A stretch of DNA of 64,000 nucleotides from Nitrospiraceae bacterium (GCA_020632635.1 JACKFE010000001.1:682001-746000); one strand, 5' to 3'. Numbered from the stretch's first letter, positions 40,862 to 50,711 are shown. Made by a program: numbers and translations. The notes: generated by a model not told the origin, from the sequence alone.

Positions 40862-40930
40862 AGGTCGTTCAGACAGAAAGCCATCACCTGATCATTCAAA
40901 AATCCTAATCGTCTATTTCAGGAAACGCCA

Positions 40931-42643
40931 ATGTCGGCCAAGCACCTTGCCCTTTCATGGGTCCATGGACTCCACTTCAACAACCTGCGAGGAGATTTTT
41001 ATGGCGGGTTGGTCGCCGCGGTCGTCGCGTTGCCACTGGCGTTGGCGTTTGGCGTTACCTCTGGACTGGGGGCCATTGCCGGTCTGTATGGAGCGATTTT
41101 CGTCGGATTTTTTGCCGCCCTCTTCGGTGGAACGCCAGCCCAAGCCTCAGGCCCAACGGGCCCCATGACTGTGGTCATGGCTGCCATTATCTTAAAATTT
41201 GCGGATGAACCAGCTCTGGCCTTCACCGCGGTTATCTTGGGCGGTGTCTTCCAAATCATCTTCGGACTGATGGGATTCGGCCGGTATATTACCCTCGTCC
41301 CCTATCCGGTTATTTCAGGCTTTATGAGCGGCATCGGGGGCATCATTCTCATTTTGCAGATTGCCCCGTTTCTCGGGTTGAAGGCTGCATCCAGCGTCAT
41401 CGATAATTTAAGAGCCATGCCGGAGTTTTTCGCGTCCTTTTCCCTTCCGGCAGTCCTTATTGGATCGCTCACTCTGGCGATTGTCTATCTGACACCCCCT
41501 TCCATCGGAAAACGTCTTCCCCCTGTGTTATTGGCGCTGATTGTCGGAACGGTTGTGGGGAATGCCTTTTTCCCTTCGTTACCGGTTATCGGGAATATTC
41601 CCACGGGTTTTCCCACTCCTATTTGGCCGGTCATGCATACTGACGCCCTCTTACTGATGGTGGAAGATGCTCTCGTCCTGGCCTTACTTGGAACAATTGA
41701 CAGCCTCCTCACCTCCCTGGTGTGCGACAATATGACCCGGACACAACATGATTCCAATCGGGAATTAGTCGGACAAGGCATCGGGAACATGGTGTCCGGA
41801 TTTTTTGGTGGGATTCCCGGTGCCGGAGCCACCATGCGATCCGTGGCCAACATTCGCACCGGGGGCCGCACTCCACTCTCGGGAATGTGCATGGCCATCA
41901 TTCTTCTTGGAACGTTGTTGGGCCTTGGCCCCTTGGCTGAAAGGATTCCTCTGGCCGTCCTAGCCGGTCTCCTGATCAAAGTCGGGTTTGATATTATCGA
42001 TTGGCGCTTCCTCAAACATATGGTCCAAGCACCACGCACTGAAGTCTTAGTCATGATCGTGGTGCTGCTGGTCACCGTTCTGGTTGATCTCATCACCGCC
42101 GTAGGGATCGGAGTAGTCCTGGCCAGTGTGATGTTTGTGAAACGGATGGCCGATTTGGAGTTGGAAAGTCTCCGCGTCATTACCGGATCATCCCAGGAAA
42201 CACCCTTATCTCAAGAGGAACAACGTATCCTGGACCGCAACGCCGATCGATTAATTATGATCCATGTGAATGGGCCCATGAGCTTCGGATCGGCAAAGGA
42301 CATGATTCGACGACTGGAATCCATAAAAGGGTTCAATCAATTTTCCTGCGTGATCCTGGACTTGACGGATGTACCTGCCATTGACGGCACCGCAGCCTTG
42401 GCGATTGAAGATATGCTGGTGATGGTCAAGGACCACGGCCAACACTTGTTCTTTGTCGGCATGCGGCCACCTGTCGTGAGGGTCCTAGCGGGGCTGGCAG
42501 TGTTGGAGCAAGTTCAACCCGGACATCGGTATGCGCTTCGCCTGGATGCCCTGCGTCATGCAGCCCGCATCAGCGGGTCCACCCATCCTTCTGATGGACC
42601 CCCTCAGGAAGTGCACGCCGCCACAGATGAACAAAAGACTTGA
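40931..42643 (+). CDS. SulP-family anion transporter with STAS domain
   Basis: A 570-residue inner-membrane transporter. The SulP core (about 15-430) has the family signature near its start (GGLVAAVVALPLALAFGV and GTPAQASGPTGPM) and GGIPGAGATMRSVANIRTGG before the later helices. A cytoplasmic STAS domain (about 435-550, with DVPAIDGTAAL) closes it. SulP proteins move sulfate, bicarbonate or other anions; BicA is a Na+-dependent bicarbonate member. An NhaB Na+/H+ antiporter gene follows, which would supply a sodium gradient, so bicarbonate uptake for CO2 fixation is a reasonable inference, not proven. The ATG has AGGA at proper spacing. Confidence 0.93.
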   Translation: MSAKHLALSWVHGLHFNNLRGDFYGGLVAAVVALPLALAFGVTSGLGAIAGLYGAIFVGFFAALFGGTPAQASGPTGPMTVVMAAIILKFADEPALAFTAVILGGVFQIIFGLMGFGRYITLVPYPVISGFMSGIGGIILILQIAPFLGLKAASSVIDNLRAMPEFFASFSLPAVLIGSLTLAIVYLTPPSIGKRLPPVLLALIVGTVVGNAFFPSLPVIGNIPTGFPTPIWPVMHTDALLLMVEDALVLALLGTIDSLLTSLVCDNMTRTQHDSNRELVGQGIGNMVSGFFGGIPGAGATMRSVANIRTGGRTPLSGMCMAIILLGTLLGLGPLAERIPLAVLAGLLIKVGFDIIDWRFLKHMVQAPRTEVLVMIVVLLVTVLVDLITAVGIGVVLASVMFVKRMADLELESLRVITGSSQETPLSQEEQRILDRNADRLIMIHVNGPMSFGSAKDMIRRLESIKGFNQFSCVILDLTDVPAIDGTAALAIEDMLVMVKDHGQHLFFVGMRPPVVRVLAGLAVLEQVQPGHRYALRLDALRHAARISGSTHPSDGPPQEVHAATDEQKT

Positions 42644-42812
42644 TGAGGAGGCCAGCCGTACCAAAAGGAGACAACGGTTGACATTTTCTTTCAATCCTTC
42701 ACCGGATCCCGCATCGGTTCGTAGAGGGCTGGAGATTGCCACTCCATCGCTCAAAGCCATTGTGCTCTCGTACCTCGTTCTCATTGCCCATCTTTTCTGA
42801 TCAAGGACTCTC

Positions 42813-44405
42813 ATGAAAAACACCGTACCCCATGCACTGATTGAAAATTTCCTCAACCATACCCCTACCTGGTACAAGCTGACCATCATGGCCTTTTTGA
42901 TTCTGAATCCCATTTTGCTGGTGAGCGCCGGTCCCTTTGTCACGGGGTGGGTCCTCATTGTGGAATTTATCTTCACCTTGGCCATGGCGTTGAAAAGTTA
43001 TCCTCTGCAACCCGGCGGGTTGTTAGCCCTGGAGGCGGTGATCATCGGTATGACCTCGCCAGCCACCGTGTATCACGAAGCTCTCAATAATTTTCAGGTC
43101 ATTTTATTGCTGATTTTCATGGTTGCCGGCATTTACTTCATGAAAGACCTGCTCCTCTTTTTGTTTACCAAAATCTTGCTGGGCGTCCAATCCAAAATCA
43201 TACTGGGCCTGCTCTTCACCATCATGGGTGCCTTTTTGTCCGCATTTTTGGATGCCCTGACCGTCACCGCAGTCATTATCGCCGTCGCCCTGGGGTTTTA
43301 TAACATCTATCATCGTGTCGCCTCGGGAAAGTCCTATCATGCCTCCCATGACTCCACCGATGATCAGGATGTCAAGAATCTGCACCGAGAAAACCTAGAC
43401 AACTTTCGTGGCTTTCTTCGTAATCTCATGATGCATGGCGCCATTGGCACCGCGTTGGGCGGCGTCTGCACCCTCGTCGGCGAACCTCAAAATCTTTTGA
43501 TCGCAGACAAAGCCGGGTGGGAATTCATGGAATTTCTTTTCCGGATGGCCCCCGTGACTTTTCCAGTGTTTGCGGTCGGCCTGATCACCTGTTTTCTGGT
43601 GGAAAAGATGCGATGGTTTGATTATGGCTATCAGTTACCTGATCCTGTCCGGCATATTCTGTTGGATTTCGAGACCGAACAGCAGAACCGACGAGACTCC
43701 GGCGATACCGCGCGATTACTGGTCCAAGGCTTTGCCGGCATATGGCTCATTATTGCGCTGGCCTTTCATATGGCCGAGGTCGGCATTATCGGTTTGACCG
43801 TGATCGTTTTTATTACCGCTTTTAATGGCATAATTGAAGAACATCAATTGGGGGAGGCCTTTAAGGAAGCCCTACCCTTCACTGCGCTACTGGTCGTATT
43901 TTTTGCCATTGTGGCCGTGATCCAGGACCAACAGTTATTTTCCGGAATCATCAACTATGGCCTGAGTCTGGAGGGTTCCCATCAAATCGGGATGTTTTAT
44001 CTGGCGAACGGGATTCTCTCCTCCATCAGTGACAATGTGTTTGTCGCAACGGTCTATATTGAAGAGGTACTTCGAGCCTTGAAAGCCGGCACCATCAATC
44101 GTGATCAATTTGATCTGCTGGCTGTCGCCATCAATACCGGCACGAATATTCCCAGTGTCGCCACACCGAACGGGCAGGCAGCCTTTCTCTTTCTGTTAAC
44201 CTCTTCCCTCGCACCGGTCATTCGATTGTCCTATGGGAAAATGGTGTGGATGGCACTTCCTTACACTCTCACCATGGCGAGTATCGGACTCCTCGCAGTC
44301 TATTTCCTCTTAGATCCCATGACCACGTATCTGTATGATACCGGACTCATCCAGCATCACAGCCTGAGCAGCCCTGGGAGTCCCGCTGGATCGTCAGGAC
44401 ATTAA
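42813..44405 (+). CDS. nhaB: NhaB-type Na+/H+ antiporter
   Basis: A 530-residue inner-membrane antiporter. The opening ([20 protein letters not shown], then [26 protein letters not shown] and [10 protein letters not shown]) closely resembles E. coli NhaB, and [16 protein letters not shown] and [16 protein letters not shown] are further family signatures. It exchanges Na+ for protons to control pH and sodium. The ATG has AAGGA upstream, 169 bp after the SulP gene on the same strand; the pair likely forms one functional unit, with NhaB restoring the Na+ gradient. NhaB is unusual next to SulP in proteobacteria, which makes the pairing worth noting. Confidence 0.96.
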   Translation: MKNTVPHALIENFLNHTPTWYKLTIMAFLILNPILLVSAGPFVTGWVLIVEFIFTLAMALKSYPLQPGGLLALEAVIIGMTSPATVYHEALNNFQVILLLIFMVAGIYFMKDLLLFLFTKILLGVQSKIILGLLFTIMGAFLSAFLDALTVTAVIIAVALGFYNIYHRVASGKSYHASHDSTDDQDVKNLHRENLDNFRGFLRNLMMHGAIGTALGGVCTLVGEPQNLLIADKAGWEFMEFLFRMAPVTFPVFAVGLITCFLVEKMRWFDYGYQLPDPVRHILLDFETEQQNRRDSGDTARLLVQGFAGIWLIIALAFHMAEVGIIGLTVIVFITAFNGIIEEHQLGEAFKEALPFTALLVVFFAIVAVIQDQQLFSGIINYGLSLEGSHQIGMFYLANGILSSISDNVFVATVYIEEVLRALKAGTINRDQFDLLAVAINTGTNIPSVATPNGQAAFLFLLTSSLAPVIRLSYGKMVWMALPYTLTMASIGLLAVYFLLDPMTTYLYDTGLIQHHSLSSPGSPAGSSGH

Positions 44406-44471
44406 ACACTGGAAAATACACATGGCAATCGGAAGGGGATCGTGACGGTCCAACCCTTACACGTCATGCAC

Positions 44472-44486
44472 TGCCGGAAGTCGGCA
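44472..44486 (+). other. Short hairpin before terminator
   Basis: TGCCG-GAAGT-CGGCA forms a 5-bp stem between the convergent nhaB and cytochrome genes. No function is assigned. Confidence 0.3.
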
Positions 44487-44499
44487 AGTACGAGGGTTG

Positions 44500-44523
44500 A
44501 GAAGGGAGAGCTACCCTTCTTTG
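44500..44523. terminator. Bidirectional terminator between nhaB and cytochrome c
   Basis: A perfect 7-bp stem (AGAAGGG/CCCTTCT) with loop AGAGCTA is followed by TTT on the + strand. It lies directly between two convergent genes, 1 bp before the cytochrome stop, so it can serve both directions. Confidence 0.55.
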
Positions 44524-44524
44524 G

Positions 44525-45154
44525 CTAATCCGAGTAATGTTTTTTGATGAACGCGACAATATCAGCTTGATCCGTCTCACTTAACTTCTTCGCCACAGCC
44601 GCCATTTTTACTTTATGCTTGCTGTCTTCCACTACGAGTCTTTGACTCTTGGCAAATTGATTAAGCTGGGTCAGAAGATAGGTCCCTCGAAGATGCGTGA
44701 TCCGGGGGCTGTTAGTGAAATAACGGCCCAACATGCTGGAGTGGCAGCCTTCACATCGTTCCCTATATAAATGTTCTCCGTTTTCAACATTACCCGATAC
44801 CGACTCTTTCGACAGTTGACGTGTGCGCCCGGAATAATACTCGGCAATCAACGTTATCTGCTCATCACTGAACGCTCTTGCTTGCTGACTCATGGCACGG
44901 GAAAACGCATCAGCCGGATCAATTCCTCGCCTCGATTGCCTGAAGTTTTCTAACTGCTCCACCATATAGCCATCAGGCATGCCATCTAGAGATGGGGCGA
45001 TGGAAGGAACTTTCGTGTCGATGCCATGACAATGCTCACATTGCGTGATCTGTTCCTGCAACGCATATGTACGTCCATGATCACTGGCGCAGCTATAGAG
45101 CGAGAGAACCCCCAGTGCACCGAGCATTGGAACCCACAGCATTTTTTGCATCAT
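44525..45154 (-). CDS. Dihaem class I cytochrome c lipoprotein
   Basis: A 209-residue exported electron carrier. An N-terminal hydrophobic signal ends in a lipobox-like LYSC. Two CxxCH haem sites are present (CEHCH and CEGCH), each with a later Met candidate (YMVEQL and MAAVAKKL), giving the two-domain plan of cytochrome c4/c553-like proteins. It probably transfers electrons in the periplasm toward a terminal oxidase. It stands alone, convergent with nhaB. Two adjacent ATG codons (45154 and 45151) are possible starts. Confidence 0.93.
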   Translation of the reverse strand: MMQKMLWVPMLGALGVLSLYSCASDHGRTYALQEQITQCEHCHGIDTKVPSIAPSLDGMPDGYMVEQLENFRQSRRGIDPADAFSRAMSQQARAFSDEQITLIAEYYSGRTRQLSKESVSGNVENGEHLYRERCEGCHSSMLGRYFTNSPRITHLRGTYLLTQLNQFAKSQRLVVEDSKHKVKMAAVAKKLSETDQADIVAFIKKHYSD

Positions 45155-45374
45155 ACGTTACCTTCCTCCATGACTCGCGTGTATTTTTCCTGGAAATGCG
45201 GACAACCAACCTATATGGATCTGGATACGTAGCTTCAGGGAATTGGTCTTCATCAAATCGAGCTGGCACCAGCACTGAAGCTCATGAACGTATCCATAAA
45301 ACCAGCACCTCGATCCGTTTTCTTTTTGAATGATTGTTTCCGAGAAATTGACGAGGAAACAGCCCTCTCACGGG

Positions 45375-46916
45375 TTACCGTAATAAACGATAGTCTTTCA
45401 AGCGAAACCATGTACGTGCAAAGATAAAATGGATCACCGATTCCGGGGACAGGCTAGTCACTTCACCCGTCATCCCTTTTCTGTAAAATGACTTGCACCC
45501 TCCAGTTTGCCAAACCGTCAATTTCAGAGCTTTTTTCATTTTTGTCACATACCGGCTTTGAACCTCGCGTTTCACATCTATGGCTTTGATTGCCTTATCC
45601 CGTTTAATGGCACAAATGGCTTGAACGGCATAACTTACCATTACCTCCATATAACATAATTGTGAACTATGGCCTGAACCAGTGTTGGGACCGTTAATTT
45701 TAAAATAGTTTGGATAGCCTGAAACCGTGATCCCCTTATAAGAGACAATGTCTGATTCCCATTCACTGTTTAGATTTCGACCACCACGTCCATACACCTG
45801 AAACGAGAGCATCCTTTTCACATTTGAATAAACAAAAAATCCCGTTGCATAAACAATGATGTCCAACGGAATATCCTTACCTGCTTTTGTCCGAATCCCT
45901 GTTGGCGTGATTTTCTCAATCCCGCTGATATCAACCTCAACATTTTCTCGGGAAAGGGCAGGAAGATAAGCATTTGACGGGATGACTCGCCGACAACCCA
46001 ATTCATAATCAGGCATCATATTCTGACGCAACTTGTCGTCGGCGATATATTTTTCAAGGTTTGTTTTTAGCTTTTTCGCATATTGCGTTTTAATGAATTT
46101 ACTGATTGTTGCAGTAAACGGATAGCGGCGAAACCCGATAAACTTTACCTCATGAGAAATAAAGATCATAAAACGCTTGAGTTGACGTACTCCCGGAAGA
46201 TTCATCATAAACCGTTCTAGAGAACTGTAATGCCTATCTGAACGCGGAATGATCCACTCAGGCGTCCCCATAAACACGGTGAGTTTATCAACCTGGCTTG
46301 CAATGGCCGGAACCACTTGAGCGGCTGAACATCCCGAACCAATAACGCCAACACGTTTTCCTGTATAAGACACCTTGTGATCCCACTGTGCGGTATGGAA
46401 TTTTGCTCCTTGAAAAGATTCCGCTCCTGCGATGTAAGGAATTTTCGGGTTTGCCAGCACACCGCTGCCATCAATAATGAATCGTGCGATATAGCGCTCG
46501 CCTGAAGCTATCTCAACTTGCCACCGATATTTGCTTTCATCATAAATGAGCCTTGTGACTTCCTGATTGATTTTTATGTGTTCTCTAAGATCAAACTTCC
46601 CTACAATGTATTGTGTATATTCCAGCAATTCGCTTTGCGAGGCATATGTTTTCTTAAATTGATAAGGAATAAAGGAAACGGAATATAAGCCGGTTGGAAT
46701 ATCCACCTCAGCACCTGGATATGAGTTAGCCTGCCATGTCCCCCCGATTTCCGCACCTCTTTCCAACAAGACGAAATCATTGAAATTCTTTTTCTTTAAC
46801 CGTATAGCCGCCAGCAAACCTGAAAACCCTGTACCAATAATCACGGTTTCAAAATATTGAACGCCCGTTTGTGTGTCACCACCCCGTGGTATTTCTTTTG
46901 TTAGTAATGTCTGCAT
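45375..46916 (-). CDS. Flavin monooxygenase, Baeyer-Villiger type
   Basis: A 513-residue FAD- and NADPH-dependent monooxygenase. The FAD motif GTGFSG is at 28-33, GGTWQANSYPGAEVD follows, the Baeyer-Villiger fingerprint FxGxxxHxxxWD (FQGAKFHTAQWD) is at 168-179, and the second nucleotide motif GSGCSA is at 193-198. Such enzymes insert oxygen next to a ketone or oxidise N or S; the substrate is not predictable. Base composition is visibly lower in GC than its neighbours (about 40% in a hand-counted 60-bp piece), and codon choice is AT-leaning, which suggests horizontal gain. It lies 215 bp beyond the acyl-ligase operon on the same strand and may or may not share its function. Confidence 0.92.
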   Translation of the reverse strand: MQTLLTKEIPRGGDTQTGVQYFETVIIGTGFSGLLAAIRLKKKNFNDFVLLERGAEIGGTWQANSYPGAEVDIPTGLYSVSFIPYQFKKTYASQSELLEYTQYIVGKFDLREHIKINQEVTRLIYDESKYRWQVEIASGERYIARFIIDGSGVLANPKIPYIAGAESFQGAKFHTAQWDHKVSYTGKRVGVIGSGCSAAQVVPAIASQVDKLTVFMGTPEWIIPRSDRHYSSLERFMMNLPGVRQLKRFMIFISHEVKFIGFRRYPFTATISKFIKTQYAKKLKTNLEKYIADDKLRQNMMPDYELGCRRVIPSNAYLPALSRENVEVDISGIEKITPTGIRTKAGKDIPLDIIVYATGFFVYSNVKRMLSFQVYGRGGRNLNSEWESDIVSYKGITVSGYPNYFKINGPNTGSGHSSQLCYMEVMVSYAVQAICAIKRDKAIKAIDVKREVQSRYVTKMKKALKLTVWQTGGCKSFYRKGMTGEVTSLSPESVIHFIFARTWFRLKDYRLLR

Positions 46917-47131
46917 TCTATCAATCTGGCATATTCAACGATTTGCAATTAGCCAGCTCAAATGAAAATAGCCAAAAGGAACAACAGAAAAGATGGGAAG
47001 GCGCCATCTCTTTCCATTGGCTCTTAGCTTGGAGCAAAATAATGGAGCGGGGCACAACACCACCGGCATTCCATTGATCTTATGGAGCCGTCGAGAACGC
47101 CTCATTTCATAGGCCCCGCAGGATGATGAGC

Positions 47132-47842
47132 TCATAGTTTTTTCTTTGCCATGGCGATGGACTGTCTGATTTCGGCACGACGTCCCGCATCAGCTATAGG
47201 ACGATTGGGACGATCAGGGGCGGCAAGGGCATGTTCCAATACCGCGATAGCTTTGGCATATTCACCTTGGTCAATCAGGAATTCCCCATAAAAATAGTTG
47301 GAGTCAATATCATCGGGGCTCATGGTCCGTGCGCGTTCTAAATAAGCCCGAGCTTTTTCATCATCACCAAAACCTATCGGCCAACCTGGCACTTGATAGT
47401 AGAGAGCACCCAGCGAGGTATAAATGGCCCCGTCGAGCGCACGAGGATTGATGGCTTCAGCTTGCTCCAATATTTTCTTTGCGTCTTTGGCATATCCCAA
47501 GGCTCCTAAACCACCGACGATGCCAGCCTGTGTACTCGTGATAATCGCTTCCCAGATATATGGCTCCGCCCGTTCATGGTAGGTTTTGGTGACGGTTGAA
47601 GCTTTGCTCATCAATGCCCCCATCTGTTGTTCCTGTTCGTTCTTATCAGGGACTTCATATTTGATATGGGCCCATTCTTCCATGAGCCCATTCAGGTCTC
47701 TGTCCATTGGCGAGGCAGTACCGACTGTCGGCACGGGTGGCCCCTGAGGCTCCCCTTGCGACGGCTGTCCTCCTTGAACCAGGGTCAGCCCAGAACACAC
47801 AATACATACCTGTACCATAAGCCCAATGAACCCTTTTTTCAT
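47132..47842 (-). CDS. Exported TPR-like protein
   Basis: A 236-residue exported protein. The ATG at 47842 has GGAGG at 5-bp spacing; a GTG two codons earlier is less likely. After a signal peptide and a Gly/Pro/Gln-rich stretch, helical TPR-like pairs run from about 95 to 230 (AKDAKKILEQAEAINPRALD, YLERARTMSPDDIDSNYFYG, YAKAIAVLEHALAAPDRPN). The layout weakly recalls TRAP-associated TatT proteins, but no TRAP transporter is nearby. It starts 11 bp after the dehydrogenase stop, so it is the last gene of the five-gene operon. It likely scaffolds or binds a product in the periplasm; this is inference. Confidence 0.85.
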   Translation of the reverse strand: MKKGFIGLMVQVCIVCSGLTLVQGGQPSQGEPQGPPVPTVGTASPMDRDLNGLMEEWAHIKYEVPDKNEQEQQMGALMSKASTVTKTYHERAEPYIWEAIITSTQAGIVGGLGALGYAKDAKKILEQAEAINPRALDGAIYTSLGALYYQVPGWPIGFGDDEKARAYLERARTMSPDDIDSNYFYGEFLIDQGEYAKAIAVLEHALAAPDRPNRPIADAGRRAEIRQSIAMAKKKL

Positions 47843-47853
47843 GAACACCTCCG

Positions 47854-48630
47854 TTATTGGTTAGCGGGATAAGGCGGGCAAAACAACGATTTCGCTTTCA
47901 GATCGTTCGCCGCCAGAACTTGGTCCACTATCCGTGGCACCAAGGCATTGAGGCGAACAAATAACGTCTCCGGAAAACCGAGAAACACATCATTCCTCCG
48001 CTCAGTGATCGCCTTGGCTATCTGTTGAGCCACCCATGTCGGTTCATCCATGTTCATTTTGGTCAGACGCCCGAATTCCAGAATTTTCTCGGTATTCAAC
48101 GGGGTCTTCACCGCTCGTGGCGCAATATAGGTGACCGTAATGCCCTCCGCTCGGACTTCCCGCCGCAATGCTTCGGAAAAGCCACGCAAGCCGGCCTTGG
48201 AACTGGAATAGGTCGCAAAATGGGCAAAGTTGATTGAGCCAAAGATCGAGCCCACGTTGACAATCTGCCCATGCCCGCGTGTTTTCATTTGAGGAAGAAG
48301 TGCTTGGGTAAGCAACACCGGTGCAAGTAAGTTCACGGCATACAACAACGCCGTCTGTTGGGATGATTGGTCTTCGCATGGGCCAAAGTATTGAATGCCG
48401 GCAAGGTTGACCAGAATATCCACATGTTTCGATTTGAGTTGCCCGACGATAGTCGAGATTCCATCCAGCGTGGAAAGGTCACCGCACAGGAATTCCGCAT
48501 CGAATGACGATGATTCCACACGATCCACCACCGTCACTCTCGCTCCCTGAGACAACAGCTCCAGGCATAGCAGGGAACCAATCCCTCCAGCACCACCGGT
48601 GACAACTATCCGTTGACCGTTAAGCGACAT
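47854..48630 (-). CDS. Short-chain dehydrogenase/reductase
   Basis: A 258-residue classical SDR. The cofactor motif TGGAGGIG is at 11-18, the NLAG motif at 75-78, and the catalytic Ser128, Tyr141 and Lys145 (YSSSK) are all present. Asp36 after the second strand favours NAD(H) over NADP(H). I chose the ATG at 48630, which overlaps the upstream oxidase stop by 11 bp; a longer frame to 48678 lies inside that gene. It has an extended C-terminal tail (about 215-258) as in enzymes acting on long or lipid-like substrates. In the operon it would reduce or oxidise an intermediate made by the ligase and oxidase. Confidence 0.93.
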   Translation of the reverse strand: MSLNGQRIVVTGGAGGIGSLLCLELLSQGARVTVVDRVESSSFDAEFLCGDLSTLDGISTIVGQLKSKHVDILVNLAGIQYFGPCEDQSSQQTALLYAVNLLAPVLLTQALLPQMKTRGHGQIVNVGSIFGSINFAHFATYSSSKAGLRGFSEALRREVRAEGITVTYIAPRAVKTPLNTEKILEFGRLTKMNMDEPTWVAQQIAKAITERRNDVFLGFPETLFVRLNALVPRIVDQVLAANDLKAKSLFCPPYPANQ

Positions 48631-49297
48631 CCTGCACCTGACTGCTGATATGCGGGATCGAACGAAAGACGTTGCCATATAGCCTAAACATACGTTTGCT
48701 CATATGGATAATGGCCTGCCGGTTTGGTTCTTCGGGAATCCGATTGACCAATTGTTCAAAGAACTTCATATGCTCAAGATCCAATGTGCCATGCGAATAC
48801 AGATAACTAAAACCGTCCTTAGAAAGACGGAGCGATTGTCGAATAGCATCTGCGGCCTTGGTGGCAAGAGCCGTACTTGTTCCTTCCAGCACAAAGACCA
48901 TGCCGAAAAAACTCACAGGGTTAATTCGGCAGACGGAATCAAACGCATAGGCCACCATGACTTCCGTGGCGAAGTTCGGCTTCCCGTGACGAACGGCCTC
49001 TGCATCTCCCCCCAAATAAGAAATATCGCTGAGAATCCGATCTTGGTGACCAACTTCTTCCTTCACATACTCCACAAGTGCTTCACACAGATATTCCTGT
49101 TGATGCGAAAGCCGCGATCCCGCAGCCATCATCAGTGGCACCGTACACCTGACATGGTGATACGCCTGCTCGAGGAACGCTATGTAGGTATCCCGGGAAA
49201 TAGCCCCACGCAGGGCATCCGTGATTTGGGGAATCTGGCTCAACCCTTGACGCTCCAATTCCGTCTCAGCTCTCAGTCTTTCAAAAAATGTTGGCAT
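48620..49297 (-). CDS. Haem-oxygenase-like diiron oxidase (HDO) family
   Basis: A 225-residue helical protein of the TenA/PqqC/haem-oxygenase-like fold (Haem_oxygenas_2 type). The ligand pattern of non-haem diiron members can be traced: Glu81-x2-His84 (EEVGH), Glu138 (LEGTS), and His169, Asp173 and His176 (HGTLDLEH). Relatives use this site with O2 for decarboxylation, desaturation, N-oxygenation or C-C cleavage; examples are UndA and CADD. Thiamin-salvage TenA lacks this metal set. The gene overlaps the ligase by 17 bp and the dehydrogenase by 11 bp, so they are surely co-expressed. The reaction is unknown; an acyl or amide chain is the likely substrate. Confidence 0.86.
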   Translation of the reverse strand: MPTFFERLRAETELERQGLSQIPQITDALRGAISRDTYIAFLEQAYHHVRCTVPLMMAAGSRLSHQQEYLCEALVEYVKEEVGHQDRILSDISYLGGDAEAVRHGKPNFATEVMVAYAFDSVCRINPVSFFGMVFVLEGTSTALATKAADAIRQSLRLSKDGFSYLYSHGTLDLEHMKFFEQLVNRIPEEPNRQAIIHMSKRMFRLYGNVFRSIPHISSQVQDVA

Positions 49298-50711
49298 AGG
49301 CTTCCTCTTTGAATAGGGTATGGATCAGCGTATGATAGAAACGCACAATCATTTCGCGCTTCGGGCGCCCCGTCCCGGTAAGCAACCCCTCCAAGACGGT
49401 AAAGGGCCTGACCCTTGCCCATTGGTGTATTCGGGCATATGCTGGCAATCTCGCATTAGCCTGATCGACCGCCTTTTGCAACATGACGTCACTCACCTGC
49501 TCTCCTGTTGGAACAAGCAACGCCGCCAAATAGGAGGCCCCATCCCCAACCACAAGGCATTGCGCTATTTCAGGCTGCGCGAGTAGCTCACTCTCCGGCC
49601 ACTCCGGCGACACATTCCGTCCGAATGCGGTAATCAACACATTTTTTTTTCGGCCGGTGATGTGCAGAAACCCTTGCCCATCGATAAGGCCCAAATCGCC
49701 GGTTGCATAGACCATGGAGCCTGGCTTCTCACCGACATACCCAAGAAAGGCAGGATGATTGATACAGATTTCGCCATCTTCGGCGACGTACGCATCCACA
49801 TGTGGAAGCACCTGCCCAACCGATTCCCTCACCACGGCTTGAGGAGTATTGACAGACACGACAGAGGCGCATTCGCTGAGTCCGTACCCCTGATACACCG
49901 GGAGATTTCGCTGTCTTGATTGCTCCAAAAGTTTGGGCGATACTTTTGCGCCTCCTACCGCAACAAACTGTATATCAGGCAATCTCATCCCTCCTTGCGA
50001 AAGAACATGCAAAATACCCCGCAACATTTCCGGCACCAAGATGCAGCTTGTCGCATGACTCATCGCCAAATACCGGACCAATGACACCCAATCAGGCTTC
50101 ATGCCTGCCCCCAACCCAATGACAGCTTGGGGACGAACATCGTAGCAACCACCAGCCAACAAAGTGGCGTAACAACCAGCCACATTTTCCAGTAGCACCG
50201 CAAGGGGTAACACGGCTGCCGTGTGGCTTGCCGGAGCGGCCCCAATGACGGATAAAAGTGATGTGGCGACCTGCTCCATCCCTGGCTGACTCAGACAGAC
50301 ACCCTTGGGACTCCCCGTTGTGCCGGAAGTATAGGTAATTTTGGCCGTCCTTTCCGGTAAAAGAACGGCTTGATAAGCCAGAGGCGTGACTTTGAGCCCA
50401 TCTGAAATGCAGCACTGCACTCCAGCATTCCGCATCGCGTGTTCTCGTTGAGAAGCCGTGAAAAATGTTGGAAGTGGCACGGTCACCACCTGGGACGCGA
50501 TACAGGCCAGATCGGCCATGACCCAGTCGATGGAGTTTTCCATTTCAATGGCCACACAAGCCCCTTTGAAAACCTTCAGCTTGAGGGCCAATGTCCTTAT
50601 GCCCTCAGCCAACTCTCGATAGGTCAACGACGTCTGGCCATCTGTCAACGCAGTTTTTTGTGGCTGGATTTTGGCCAGCCTATGAATAGATGAAAGCACC
50701 TCACTGGTCAT
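49281..50711 (-). CDS. AMP-forming acyl ligase/synthetase
   Basis: A 476-residue ANL-superfamily adenylating enzyme. The P-loop YTSGTTGSPKGVCLSQ is near residues 165-180, the YQGYGLSE motif near 270, ATGDLGLIDG near 342, and GRKKNVLI near 356. The C-terminal motif is LLTGTGRPKRE, where long-chain synthetases have LTxTxKxKR; the first Lys position appears to be Arg. It activates a carboxylic acid as acyl-AMP and then passes it to CoA or another acceptor. It is shorter than most fatty acyl-CoA ligases. It overlaps the thermostable-haemolysin gene by 4 bp and the oxidase by 17 bp. No acyl carrier protein is seen here. Confidence 0.93.
   Translation of the reverse strand: MTSEVLSSIHRLAKIQPQKTALTDGQTSLTYRELAEGIRTLALKLKVFKGACVAIEMENSIDWVMADLACIASQVVTVPLPTFFTASQREHAMRNAGVQCCISDGLKVTPLAYQAVLLPERTAKITYTSGTTGSPKGVCLSQPGMEQVATSLLSVIGAAPASHTAAVLPLAVLLENVAGCYATLLAGGCYDVRPQAVIGLGAGMKPDWVSLVRYLAMSHATSCILVPEMLRGILHVLSQGGMRLPDIQFVAVGGAKVSPKLLEQSRQRNLPVYQGYGLSECASVVSVNTPQAVVRESVGQVLPHVDAYVAEDGEICINHPAFLGYVGEKPGSMVYATGDLGLIDGQGFLHITGRKKNVLITAFGRNVSPEWPESELLAQPEIAQCLVVGDGASYLAALLVPTGEQVSDVMLQKAVDQANARLPAYARIHQWARVRPFTVLEGLLTGTGRPKREMIVRFYHTLIHTLFKEEAYANIF

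Noticed and set aside
48620..49297. Thiamin-salvage TenA enzyme.
   Set aside because: There are no thiamin genes nearby, and the Glu/His/Asp metal-ligand pattern fits diiron oxidases.
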